The notes under the pieces are model-generated. The model did not search any database, was not told where the DNA came from, and worked only from the letters and a program-made list of their open reading frames with translations. Positions 49,495-59,956 of a stretch of 64,000 bases of DNA are shown piece by piece. This DNA comes from Pelomonas paludis (lineage in GTDB: Bacteria; Pseudomonadota; Gammaproteobacteria; Burkholderiales; Burkholderiaceae_C), in the NCBI RefSeq assembly GCF_039872745.1, contig NZ_JBDPZD010000001.1, forward strand, positions 744,001 through 808,000. Reading direction: 5' to 3'. A program made the position numbers and the translations under genes. Numbering within the stretch: position 1 is the stretch's first letter; every line of letters begins with the position of its first letter.

Positions 49495-49557
49495 TCCGAG
49501 GAGCGCTGCGACGGGACCCGCCCCGCCAGGCTCGGATGACTTCAACCGCGCTCACCG
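49495..49557 (+). promoter_or_regulatory. S-adenosylhomocysteine (SAH) riboswitch
   Basis: The sequence carries the SAH-riboswitch core. CCGAG (49496-49500) pairs with CTCGG (49531-49535). Between them are GAGCGCTGCGACGG and CCGCCAGG, and downstream CGCGCTC (49547-49553) can form the pseudoknot with GAGCGC. The order CCGAGGAGCGCTGCGAC...CCAGGCTCGG...CGCTCA matches the known aptamer, which in Proteobacteria lies before ahcY and metH. Binding of SAH would turn on metH to recycle homocysteine. Confidence 0.9.
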
Positions 49558-49577
49558 AATCTAGCCTCGGTGTCGCC

Positions 49578-52274
<2,697 letters not shown>

Positions 52275-52431
52275 AAGCCCGCGACCCTGCGATATTCAGA
52301 ATAGGGGCGGCAAGAACCCTGATTGACACCCCCCCCCTCCCGCCATTTCAAATGCCATAGGTCCGGCCAGAGCATTCAGCTAGCGCGCTGGCGTCTGGTA
52401 TTTACTGTCGACTAAGGTGAGGGGTTTACAA

Positions 52432-52908
52432 ATGGAATTGGTTTCAAGTAGGTTTGGCAGAAAGTTGCTGGTTGCGGGGCTTTGTGTCTTGACAATTGGT
52501 TCAGTCAGCGCACTTGAAAAAATTGATGATGTCGTCATCGAAGGGTCTTGCGCGTCGTGCGCTGCGGCTATTGACGAATTCATTCGGGGGCGCTGGAATT
52601 ACGGGGGTGGGACAACTATTGCTTCACCGCCTGGTGGTGCCCCGGTCACTGGCGACGCAAGCGAGATGCTGGCCACTGCTGACGCGGCGAAGAAAATTGC
52701 CGAGGGACTTGTCCTGCCATGTCCAAAGTCGGGCGAGCCGGACGAAATCTACATCGCGAGAGCCTTTCAATACTGTGAATCAACAGTCAAAGAGTCATTT
52801 CCCATAATGACAAGAATTTTCCCAAAAATTCCTCCTTCGGCATGTCAGTTGGCGGGAATACAGGAAAAGGCAGGTGGTGTGCTGGCGGGAATTGAAAAAT
52901 GCGGGTGA
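52432..52908 (+). CDS. Small exported hypothetical protein, AT-rich
   Basis: The start is ATG 52432 with AAGGTGAGG upstream. The 158 residues have a signal peptide (KLLVAGLCVLTIGSVSALEK). The mature part has six cysteines, including CASCAAAIDEF, PCPKSGEPDEIYIARAF and a final EKCG. No family is recognised. The gene is clearly AT-richer than metH and overlaps the next gene by 10 bases, so the two form an acquired operon. The 157 bases before it are empty apart from a C-run. Confidence 0.7.
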   Translation: MELVSSRFGRKLLVAGLCVLTIGSVSALEKIDDVVIEGSCASCAAAIDEFIRGRWNYGGGTTIASPPGGAPVTGDASEMLATADAAKKIAEGLVLPCPKSGEPDEIYIARAFQYCESTVKESFPIMTRIFPKIPPSACQLAGIQEKAGGVLAGIEKCG

Positions 52909-53840
52909 CCAAATATTCCATCCATGTGGTGATTGGCCTCGGAGTAGTACTGGTACTGCTATTGTCTGGCGGCAGATACTTTCAGTCGGATACCCAGGTG
53001 CAAACTCCTGAGATATCTGGCAACAAAACAATCGATCCCGTTGGAAAGCCGGCTCCGAGTGTGGCAGATCAAACCCCATCAGCCGCCAGTTCGGTGTCCG
53101 TGGCGTCCTTGGGAGCCATTGGTGCAGCACAGGTCGTGCCTCCAAAACCGAGAATTCTGCTGGGATCAATAGCTGACATTTACGAGCGCGCTTTGAAGCA
53201 GGGGGGCGTTCGTGAAAATGTGCGGGCCTATCGAGCATACTTTGGTTGCTCAGAGGTGGCACAGCTTTCAAAGGGGCTAGGTCCGACGGGATTTGATGGT
53301 GGAGGGTTGGAGGTCTATTTGCCCCGAGCAGCCGCTAGACAAGAAGCAAATAGATCTCTGGAAGCCTTATCAAATTACTGTACATCCTATCAGGGGGCTG
53401 ATTTTCTGAGTCGTCAAAGAGAAGCAGGAGGCAGGGAAAAGATGCGTCCTTTTCTCAATCACATCAGCGTCAATGCTCCAGTCGCTGAGCGATTTCCAGC
53501 CATAGTCGGTGCCCTGTCTATGCCGACAGAAAACCCTCTGGAATTTACGCTGTGGGCATCCGCAGATCTACACAAACTGCTAACGTCAAGTCATGGATTG
53601 AAAGATGCACAGGCAGGTATTGTCGAGGCTCTTGTAGTAAGGCAGTTTGTCAATGATCCCGGAGTGCTTGATTTTTACAAAATGCGCCAGTGTGTCGTTC
53701 AGCATGTTTGTATCGAGGGGCTTCCTCCCGAATCGGCTGAGATAGTCGCTGCGACACCCATAGCAAATCAAATTTCAGCGCAAATATCTCGGCAGGATTG
53801 GAGTAGTTTGATTTACACGCCGCCCCCGAAGGTTAAATGA
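52899..53840 (+). CDS. Membrane-anchored hypothetical protein, AT-rich, coupled to the previous gene
   Basis: ATG at 52899 lies inside the end of the upstream gene. The 313 residues begin with one membrane segment (IHVVIGLGVVLVLLLSGGRY). A Ser/Pro-rich linker follows, then a helical domain with ILLGSIADIYERALKQGGVR, YFGCSEVAQLSKGLGPTGFD and MRQCVVQHVCIEGLPPESAE. Several cysteines suggest disulfides outside the cytoplasm. No family is recognised. With its partner it could form an envelope complex; nothing more can be said. Confidence 0.7.
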   Translation: MRVTKYSIHVVIGLGVVLVLLLSGGRYFQSDTQVQTPEISGNKTIDPVGKPAPSVADQTPSAASSVSVASLGAIGAAQVVPPKPRILLGSIADIYERALKQGGVRENVRAYRAYFGCSEVAQLSKGLGPTGFDGGGLEVYLPRAAARQEANRSLEALSNYCTSYQGADFLSRQREAGGREKMRPFLNHISVNAPVAERFPAIVGALSMPTENPLEFTLWASADLHKLLTSSHGLKDAQAGIVEALVVRQFVNDPGVLDFYKMRQCVVQHVCIEGLPPESAEIVAATPIANQISAQISRQDWSSLIYTPPPKVK

Positions 53841-54154
53841 GGTAGAACTGGGCGACCTTGACACTGAACTGCAACACCTTGCCACTTCGGCTTATTCCGC
53901 CATCGCCGCGCCCCGCGAGCAGCATCGGATGCTTGAGCCAGATCTGACGACGCGCAAGTCGCGAGAACGTCAACCCAGCCCCCCACGTTTGCACATCGAC
54001 ACGCCTGCTGCGCACGCGGCCGGCGCGCTTACGTCTGGCGGCTTGCGCTTGCAGTTGCTCACCAATCGGGGTGGCAGGTTTACCTCGCGGCGGTCGGCGG
54101 CGTGAAGGGCTGGGGCATTCTGAGTGCGTGTCCATTCGCTCTCGGAGTTTGCTC
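53841..54154. other. Gap without a convincing gene
   Basis: A minus-strand frame covering 53833-54156 would encode about 107 residues, with KRAGRVRSRRVDVQTWGAGL and FSRLARRQIWLKHPMLLAGR. It overlaps the ends of both flanking genes, has no ribosome site and matches no family known to me. It may be the remnant of a longer gene. No terminator or repeat is evident. Confidence 0.3.
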
Positions 54155-54685
54155 ATGTCTGTGCCCCGCTTCCTGCTTCAACGTTCCACCCAATCTGTCG
54201 CGGCGGCGGCCGTGGTCATTGCCTTGCTGGGCGGGGCCTATGCGCTGGGTCACTCGCAGACCAATGCCGAGCCCCCGCCGCACGACGCCCGTGCCAGCGG
54301 CGTGCAGGCCAGCGCCCAGCCCGCTGCAGGCTCACGCATCGAGGCCTTGCAGTGCGAGGGCTGTGCGGTGGTGCTGGACGTGCACGCCGAGCGCCAGGCC
54401 GGCCAGGCCAGTGGCCTGGGCGCCGTGGGTGGTGCGGTGGTGGGCGGCTTGCTCGGCAGCGCCGTCGGCAAGGGCGACGGCAAGAAGCTGGCCACCGTGG
54501 GCGGTGCCGTGGCCGGTGGCTATGCCGGCCACGAGATCGAGAAGCGCGAGCGCGCCACCACGGTCTGGGTCGTCCGCGTGGCCGACGCCACGGGCCGCCA
54601 GCGCCGCTTCGAGCGCACCACCAACCCGGGCCTGCGCGCGGGTGACCACGTGGTGGTGCGTGACGGTGAACTCAGGTTGATGTGA
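54155..54685 (+). CDS. Glycine-zipper 2TM (Rick_17kDa_Anti / SlyB-like) envelope protein
   Basis: The start is ATG 54155 with GGAG upstream. The 176 residues have an N-terminal anchor (SVAAAAVVIALLGGAYALGH). The glycine zipper is GLGAVGGAVVGGLLGSAVGK, with DGKKLATVGGAVAGGYAGHE after it, then a C-terminal beta domain (TTVWVVRVADATGRQRRFER). This is the layout of the 17-kDa antigen-type outer-membrane stability proteins. It converges on the beta-galactosidase gene with a 9-base gap. Confidence 0.9.
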   Translation: MSVPRFLLQRSTQSVAAAAVVIALLGGAYALGHSQTNAEPPPHDARASGVQASAQPAAGSRIEALQCEGCAVVLDVHAERQAGQASGLGAVGGAVVGGLLGSAVGKGDGKKLATVGGAVAGGYAGHEIEKRERATTVWVVRVADATGRQRRFERTTNPGLRAGDHVVVRDGELRLM

Positions 54686-54694
54686 GTCAGTGCG

Positions 54695-56758
54695 TCATTG
54701 ACTTTGCAGCAGCTCCGCCCCAAAGCCCGGCAGCTTGAGCGTGCCGGTCCAGGTCTGGCCACTCAGCAGCCCGCGCTGGGTGCCATCGATGGGCACGTCC
54801 TTGGGCTCGGCCGTGGTGTTGACGTAGTAGCGGCGGCGTTGCACGGTGCGGGCTGAGACGCCCTCGGGCGTGCGCGGCCCGGTCTCGATGTTCAGCTCGC
54901 TGATCAGGCGCTCGTAAAGCGGCGCCAGCAGCGGGGCCTGGGCCACGGTGGCGAGGTAGATCGCGCGGCCCTTGCCGAAGCGGTTGACCGTCAGCGCCGG
55001 CGGCTGGCCCTCGACGTTGACAAAGCGCGCCAGCACCTCGGCCGTGGCCGGCTCCAGCACCTCGACGCTGGCGGCGCCAGCAGCCTTGGCGACCTCGCCG
55101 TTCTCCAGGCGCATCTGCAAGTCGCCCGCGCCAAAGAACTCATTGGTGCGCAGACCAAACACATCGGTCAGCCCACCTGGCAGTGGAGTGTGGAACCACT
55201 GGTTGTGGTCGTCCACCTTGGCGGATTGGGCGGTCATCACAACAGTACCGCCGGCTTCGACAAAGGCGCGCAGCCGCTTGCGGCTGGTCTCGTCGAGCAG
55301 GTACATGCCGGGCACGATGACGAGCTTGTAGCGCGACAGGTCCTCGGCCCCGAGGTGGATCACCGCCACATCGACATTGCCCTTGAACAGCGGCTCGTAG
55401 GCCGCATGCGCCTGCTTCATGTAGCCGGGGTTCACATAGGGCCGCACGGTGTTGGACATGCCCTCCTTGGGCAGGTTGGTGGCGATGATGTTGTCAAACG
55501 CGTAGGCGATGGCCACTTGGGGCTGCTGCAGGCGCGGGAAGCCGAGCTTCTCTAGCTGCGCGAAATCGCGTGCGATGGTGGCGAACTCGGCCAGCTTCCA
55601 GGACGGGCGGTCGTCGTGGTCGATGAGGCCGAAGAGGGCTTGCTCCTCACCGCCGTGGTGGCTGTGCCAGGTCCAGGGCAGCACGGCTTGCGCACCCAGC
55701 AGCAGGCCGAAGTGCGCCCACATGCGCGAGCGGCCGCGCGTGCCGTAGTAGCCGGGGCCGCCGGCGGTGAACTCGTTGAACCAGATCGGCGCCGTCATGC
55801 CGGCCCGCATCATGGTGGCCTCAAACGCCGCCCCGAGCGGCTCGCCCGGGTAGAAGCCCATCGCGCCGTAGCTCACGTAATCGCGGTAGGTGGCGAGCAT
55901 GTCAAAGCCCTTGCGCCAGGCGCTGTCCCAGAGGTTGGAGATGGCGGGCTTGTCGGGCGCGAAGCGGCGGCGCACGGCGTCCAGGTCGCGCAGCACGGCG
56001 ATGGTGGCGTCGGACCAGAAGCGCCGCATGTCCAGGTAGCGCTCGTAGGGGCCGGGGCCGTCGATGTAGGGCAGGCGCACCTCGTCCCAGGCATTGATGC
56101 GGCGTGACCAGCGCTGAGTGGCCCAGGCGGTGTTGAGCGCGTCGAGGCTGCCGTACTTGCGCTTGAGCCAGGCGATGAAGCGCAGCCGGTCGGCCTCTGA
56201 GTAGGACACCATGCCATTGCCGGCCTCGTTGTTGTAGCCCACGGCAAACAGGGCCGGGTGCTTGGCATAGCGCTGCAGCATGCGCTCGGCCAGGCGGTGC
56301 ACCAGGCGCCGGTAGTCGGGGTCGGCCACGTTGTCCATGTAGCGCTCGGCCGGGTCGAGCCGGGTGCCTTGCTGGGTGACGATGCTCACGCCGGGGTAGC
56401 GGTGGTGCATCCACACCGGAGCCGGCTGGCCGGGAATGTCGAGCAGCACCTTGAGGCCGGCGGCCTGCATGCGGTCCATGAGCCAGTCGGTCAGCGCGAA
56501 GTCGAAGCGGCCCTCCTGCGGCTCGAAGGCATCCCAGGCCAGGTCGCCAAAGCGCACGACCTTCATGCCTGCGTCCTTCATGCGGGCGATGTCGCGCTCA
56601 ATCTGCTCGCGCGTGCGGTCGTAGGGCTGGTAGTTGGTGCCCACGAAGAGCTGGCCGGCGCCGGGCCAGTCAGGGCGGTTGTCGGCAGGCTCGGCCTGGG
56701 CGCTTTGCAGACACGTGACGGCCAGCAGCAGCTGGGCAAGCAGGGCGTGTGTTTTCAT
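54695..56758 (-). CDS. Exported GH42 beta-galactosidase
   Basis: The 687-residue protein has a signal peptide (HALLAQLLLAVTCLQSAQAE). The GH42 barrel opens with FVGTNYQPYDRTREQIERDI and VVRFGDLAWDAFEPQEGRFD. The acid/base Glu is in VGYNNEAGNG (E178) and the nucleophile Glu in PIWFNEFTAG (E329). The trimerisation domain (VPGMYLLDETSRKRLRAFVE) and a small C-terminal beta domain follow. It hydrolyses beta-galactosides, here outside the cytoplasm. ATG overlaps the stop of the fucosidase gene, so it is the third gene of the GntR-fucosidase-galactosidase operon. Confidence 0.95.
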   Translation of the reverse strand: MKTHALLAQLLLAVTCLQSAQAEPADNRPDWPGAGQLFVGTNYQPYDRTREQIERDIARMKDAGMKVVRFGDLAWDAFEPQEGRFDFALTDWLMDRMQAAGLKVLLDIPGQPAPVWMHHRYPGVSIVTQQGTRLDPAERYMDNVADPDYRRLVHRLAERMLQRYAKHPALFAVGYNNEAGNGMVSYSEADRLRFIAWLKRKYGSLDALNTAWATQRWSRRINAWDEVRLPYIDGPGPYERYLDMRRFWSDATIAVLRDLDAVRRRFAPDKPAISNLWDSAWRKGFDMLATYRDYVSYGAMGFYPGEPLGAAFEATMMRAGMTAPIWFNEFTAGGPGYYGTRGRSRMWAHFGLLLGAQAVLPWTWHSHHGGEEQALFGLIDHDDRPSWKLAEFATIARDFAQLEKLGFPRLQQPQVAIAYAFDNIIATNLPKEGMSNTVRPYVNPGYMKQAHAAYEPLFKGNVDVAVIHLGAEDLSRYKLVIVPGMYLLDETSRKRLRAFVEAGGTVVMTAQSAKVDDHNQWFHTPLPGGLTDVFGLRTNEFFGAGDLQMRLENGEVAKAAGAASVEVLEPATAEVLARFVNVEGQPPALTVNRFGKGRAIYLATVAQAPLLAPLYERLISELNIETGPRTPEGVSARTVQRRRYYVNTTAEPKDVPIDGTQRGLLSGQTWTGTLKLPGFGAELLQSQ

Positions 56759-59064
56759 GGAGCAGCGGGGATGACGGAGAGCTCGGCCGCACTGGCCCAG
56801 CCATTGCCCCAGACCTCAGTGAGTACGGTGTAGCGGAAGTAGCGCGCTGTGATCGGGGCGAAGCGCACTTCCTGTTGGTCGGGGTTGTTGCGCACATTGG
56901 CAAAAGTGCCGCCGTCCACCTGCACAGCCCAAGCTTTGCCGTCCTCGCTAGTTTCGAAGCGGTAGCGGTCGGCGGTGCCGTTGAGCAAGCCGTCCTGGCG
57001 CGGCAGGAAGACGAAGCCGGCGATGCGGTGCAGCTGACCCATGTCGATGGTGACGTGGTGGGGCGGCTTGAGGTCGGCACTCCAGCGCGTGTGCCAGTGC
57101 GTATTGGGGTCGCCGTCGATGGCGAGGCGGGCGGCGTTGTCGCCTTGGGTGACCTCCTCGCTGTCCACCTCGACGACCTTCCAGCCGCGGGGCGAGAGGC
57201 CGATGAAGTTGCGCGTGCCGACCTCGCCGAGCCGACCATCAGCCTGCACCCGCGCGGCTTTGACGATGCCGCTGGTGGGCAGGCTCAAGGGGCTGCTGTA
57301 GCGGGTGGATTGCAGCGTGGGCGTGCTGCCGTCGAGCGTGTAGACCAGGGCCCCGCCAGCCGAGTGGGTGATCGCCACACGGCCCTCGGTGTCGCGGTCG
57401 GCAATCACCGGCGGCATCAGGTCCAGCGACTGGCGGTAGAGCGCGACCTCGGCCAGCGTGGGCGCCAAGCGCGCGGCCTCGATGCGCACGCGCAGGCGGT
57501 CGGTGGTGAGGGGGTGGCTCAGCCGGATCAGGCGGCGCTGGCCCACGGTGGTGGTCTCATCAAGCAGGAGCTTGGGCACCGGCGCCCAGCCACCCGGGCC
57601 CCAGGCTTCCAGCGCAAAGCGCTCGATGCGCTGGCCGCGCTGGGCCACGGCCTCTTGCAGGGAGATGACGTCGAAGGTCTGCGTGCCGCGCAGCTGCAGG
57701 GTCAGCGTGCCGCCAGCTTTGCCGGGCGCGGCCTCCCACCAGGTGGCCAGCTTGCCGTCCACTGCCGCTGCCGCCGCATGGCCTGCCGCTGCGTGATCGC
57801 TGCTGACGCGGGCGCCCGCCGCGAGGTTGGTCTTGAAGGTCTTGCGGATGATCTCGCCCATCTGCGCCAGGGCGGCCATCTGGTCGTCGGGCACCAGGCC
57901 GCGCTGGTCGGGCGAGAGGTTGAGGATCAGATTGCCGTTGCGACCGATGCTGGAGAAAAAGATGTCCACCAACTGCGGCACCGGGCGCGGCCGCTTGGTG
58001 CGGGCCCAGAACCACTGGCCGTTGCCGAGCATGGTCACATTGGTCTCAGCCGGGTACCACCAGAGGTAGGAGCCGGCCTTGAGCTGCGCGCGCGAGCCGA
58101 GGTCGGCGCCCTGCCAGTCGGGCCAGTTGAACTGTTCGGGCGGCGTGGGCAGCGGGATCACGCTCCACTCCGTGGTGCGGCCATAGCCGCTCTCGGTGCC
58201 CACCCAGCGCACGTCGGGGCCCTTGCCCATGATGACGGCCTGCGGTTGCAGGTGGCGGATCAGGTCGTACCAGGCGGCGTAGTCGTAGGTTTGCTCGACG
58301 CTGGGGTCGGGGTTGGCGCCGTCGAACCAGACCTCATGGATGGGGCCGTACTCGGTCAGCAGCTCGTAGAGCTGGTTGAGGAAGTAGCGGTTGTAGTCGT
58401 CCACCTCGTAGCGGTAGCTGCCAAAGCCCGGCGTGGGCGCGCGGCTGCGGCTCGGGTCGGTGCTGAAGTGCGCCGGGTCGGTGGGGATGGTGGTGGGCCG
58501 CTTGGGGCTGCCGTTGCCGTAGTAGGGCGTGGGGTTCTTGGGGTTGGTCTTGAGCTGGTACAGGTCAGCCGGTGACAGGTAGACCGCGAACTTGACGCCC
58601 GCCTCGCGCGCGGCCGTGGACACCTCGCGCACCAGGTCACCCTTGCCACCGCGCCACGGGCTGGCCGCGCTGGAGTGGCCGGTGTACCGCGTGGGCCACA
58701 TCGAGAAGCCGTCGTGGTGCTTGGCCACCAGCACCAGCATCTTGCCGTCCAGCAGCTTGACGGCGCGCAGCCACTGCCGGGCATCGAGGCTGCTCGGGTT
58801 GAAGAGCGCCGGCTCCTCGCGCCCGCTGCCCCACTCCACCTCGTTGAAGGTGTTCACGCCGAAGTGCAGGAAGAAGGTGCGCTCCAGCCGCATCCAGTCC
58901 ACCTGGTGCGGACGCGGCAGCACCTTGGCGGCTTTCTCGGCGATGAGCTCGGGCGTGTCGCCGGGCTCGATGCGCTGCAGCGTGGCGTAGGGGATGTCGG
59001 CGGCCTGTGCGCTGAGTGAGACGAGCGAGGCGAGCAGGGCCAGGCAGGCAATGAATCGGGTCAT
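56755..59064 (-). CDS. Exported GH29 alpha-L-fucosidase with F5/8-type C-terminal modules
   Basis: The 769-residue protein has a signal peptide (FIACLALLASLVSLSAQAAD). The GH29 domain shows FFLHFGVNTFNEVEWG, substrate-binding VAKHHDGFSMWPT (115-120) and the nucleophile in EVWFDGANPD (D248), then GNLILNLSPDQRGLVPDDQM. C-terminal modules follow: an F5/8 C (CBM32-like) domain (SSDHAAAGHAAAAAVDGKLA), a chitobiase-type segment (VYTLDGSTPTLQSTRYSSPL) and a second F5/8 C domain (IDGDPNTHWHTRWSADLKPP). It releases L-fucose from glycans. Start and stop overlap its operon neighbours. Confidence 0.96.
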   Translation of the reverse strand: MTRFIACLALLASLVSLSAQAADIPYATLQRIEPGDTPELIAEKAAKVLPRPHQVDWMRLERTFFLHFGVNTFNEVEWGSGREEPALFNPSSLDARQWLRAVKLLDGKMLVLVAKHHDGFSMWPTRYTGHSSAASPWRGGKGDLVREVSTAAREAGVKFAVYLSPADLYQLKTNPKNPTPYYGNGSPKRPTTIPTDPAHFSTDPSRSRAPTPGFGSYRYEVDDYNRYFLNQLYELLTEYGPIHEVWFDGANPDPSVEQTYDYAAWYDLIRHLQPQAVIMGKGPDVRWVGTESGYGRTTEWSVIPLPTPPEQFNWPDWQGADLGSRAQLKAGSYLWWYPAETNVTMLGNGQWFWARTKRPRPVPQLVDIFFSSIGRNGNLILNLSPDQRGLVPDDQMAALAQMGEIIRKTFKTNLAAGARVSSDHAAAGHAAAAAVDGKLATWWEAAPGKAGGTLTLQLRGTQTFDVISLQEAVAQRGQRIERFALEAWGPGGWAPVPKLLLDETTTVGQRRLIRLSHPLTTDRLRVRIEAARLAPTLAEVALYRQSLDLMPPVIADRDTEGRVAITHSAGGALVYTLDGSTPTLQSTRYSSPLSLPTSGIVKAARVQADGRLGEVGTRNFIGLSPRGWKVVEVDSEEVTQGDNAARLAIDGDPNTHWHTRWSADLKPPHHVTIDMGQLHRIAGFVFLPRQDGLLNGTADRYRFETSEDGKAWAVQVDGGTFANVRNNPDQQEVRFAPITARYFRYTVLTEVWGNGWASAAELSVIPAAP

Positions 59065-59780
59065 GGGGCTTCACTTCCAGGCAGGGGCTCGGCCAACCAG
59101 CGGCCGTGCGAGGCATGCAGGTGGCTGCTCATCGCGGCGGCGGCGGCCAGCGGGTCGCGGGCCTCCAGCGCGCGCAGCACGGCTTCGTGCTCGGCCACGG
59201 CGGCGCCCCAGCTATAGGGCGATTCGGCGCGGTCGCTCATCAGGCTGGACAGCGGGCTGTGCCGGCCGTCAAACAGCGCGCCCACCAGGTCCACCAGCAC
59301 CATATTGCCGCTCATCTCAGCAATGGCGAGGTGGAAGCGCCGGTCGGCCTGCACCGGGGCGCGGCCTTGCTGCACGTCGGCGCGCATGGCTTGCAGGGCA
59401 TCCTCGATGCGCTGCAGGCCCGCCTTGGTGACGCGCGCCGCCGCCAGGGTGATGACGGCGCCTTCCAGCGCGGCGCGGGCCTGCATCAGCTCGGCCGGGC
59501 TCTCGCCCAGCGCGGGGGTCGAGCGGTCGCTGCTGGCGGCTGCAGGCTCGCACACATAGACGCCCGAGCCGCCGCGGATCTCGATGCGGCGGTCAATCTC
59601 CAGCGCAATCAGCGCCTCGCGCAGCGAGGGCCGCGACACGCCCAGCTGCTGCGCCAGCTCGCGCTCGGGCGGCAGCCGCGTGCCGGCGGTGAAGGCGGCC
59701 GCCTCGATCAGCGTGCGGATGCGGTCGGCAACCTGCTGGTAGGGGCGCCGGTGATCGTGGGAGCGAGCGGGTTGGGACAT
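59061..59780 (-). CDS. GntR/FadR-family regulator of the fucose locus
   Basis: The start is ATG 59780. The 239 residues have an N-terminal winged helix (PYQQVADRIRTLIEAAAFTA, GTRLPPERELAQQLGVSRPS, LREALIALEIDRRIEIRGGS) and an all-helical FCD ligand domain with metal-type histidines (RRFHLAIAEMSGN, AVAEHEAVLRAL, MSSHLHASH). It is divergent from the ABC transporter and first in the operon with the fucosidase and galactosidase. It likely represses both transcripts and responds to fucose or a fucose-pathway intermediate. Confidence 0.94.
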   Translation of the reverse strand: MSQPARSHDHRRPYQQVADRIRTLIEAAAFTAGTRLPPERELAQQLGVSRPSLREALIALEIDRRIEIRGGSGVYVCEPAAASSDRSTPALGESPAELMQARAALEGAVITLAAARVTKAGLQRIEDALQAMRADVQQGRAPVQADRRFHLAIAEMSGNMVLVDLVGALFDGRHSPLSSLMSDRAESPYSWGAAVAEHEAVLRALEARDPLAAAAAMSSHLHASHGRWLAEPLPGSEAP

Positions 59781-59795
59781 GCGCAAGTGGTGAAT

Positions 59796-59945
59796 TGGCC
59801 AGACCAATTTGGCCTGACCGGAGCGGTGGGCCTAAAAATTCTGGCAGTCACGCGGTGATTTAGGGGTGATTGAGCGATAGGGGTAAGCACTGGTCGGACC
59901 AAATGGCAAAACTGGCACAGTGGCATGACCAAAGTGGTTTGACCA
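59796..59945. promoter_or_regulatory. Five operator-like TGGnnnGACCA motifs in the divergent promoter region
   Basis: Copies are TGGCCAGACCA (59796-59806), TGGCCTGACCG (59810-59820), TGGTCGGACCA (59891-59901, a perfect palindrome), TGGCATGACCA (59921-59931) and TGGTTTGACCA (59935-59945). They fit the TnGTnnnACnA class bound by FadR-type GntR proteins. Two lie next to the regulator start and three next to the transporter start, as expected for one repressor controlling both directions. Confidence 0.7.
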
Positions 59946-59956
59946 ATCGGCTGTCC

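Noticed and set aside
53833..54156. 107-codon minus-strand frame
   Set aside because: No recognised family, no ribosome site and overlaps with both neighbours; kept only as a description of the gap.
56749..58575. 608-codon open frame on the plus strand opposite the fucosidase
   Set aside because: Antisense to a clear GH29 gene and without family similarity.
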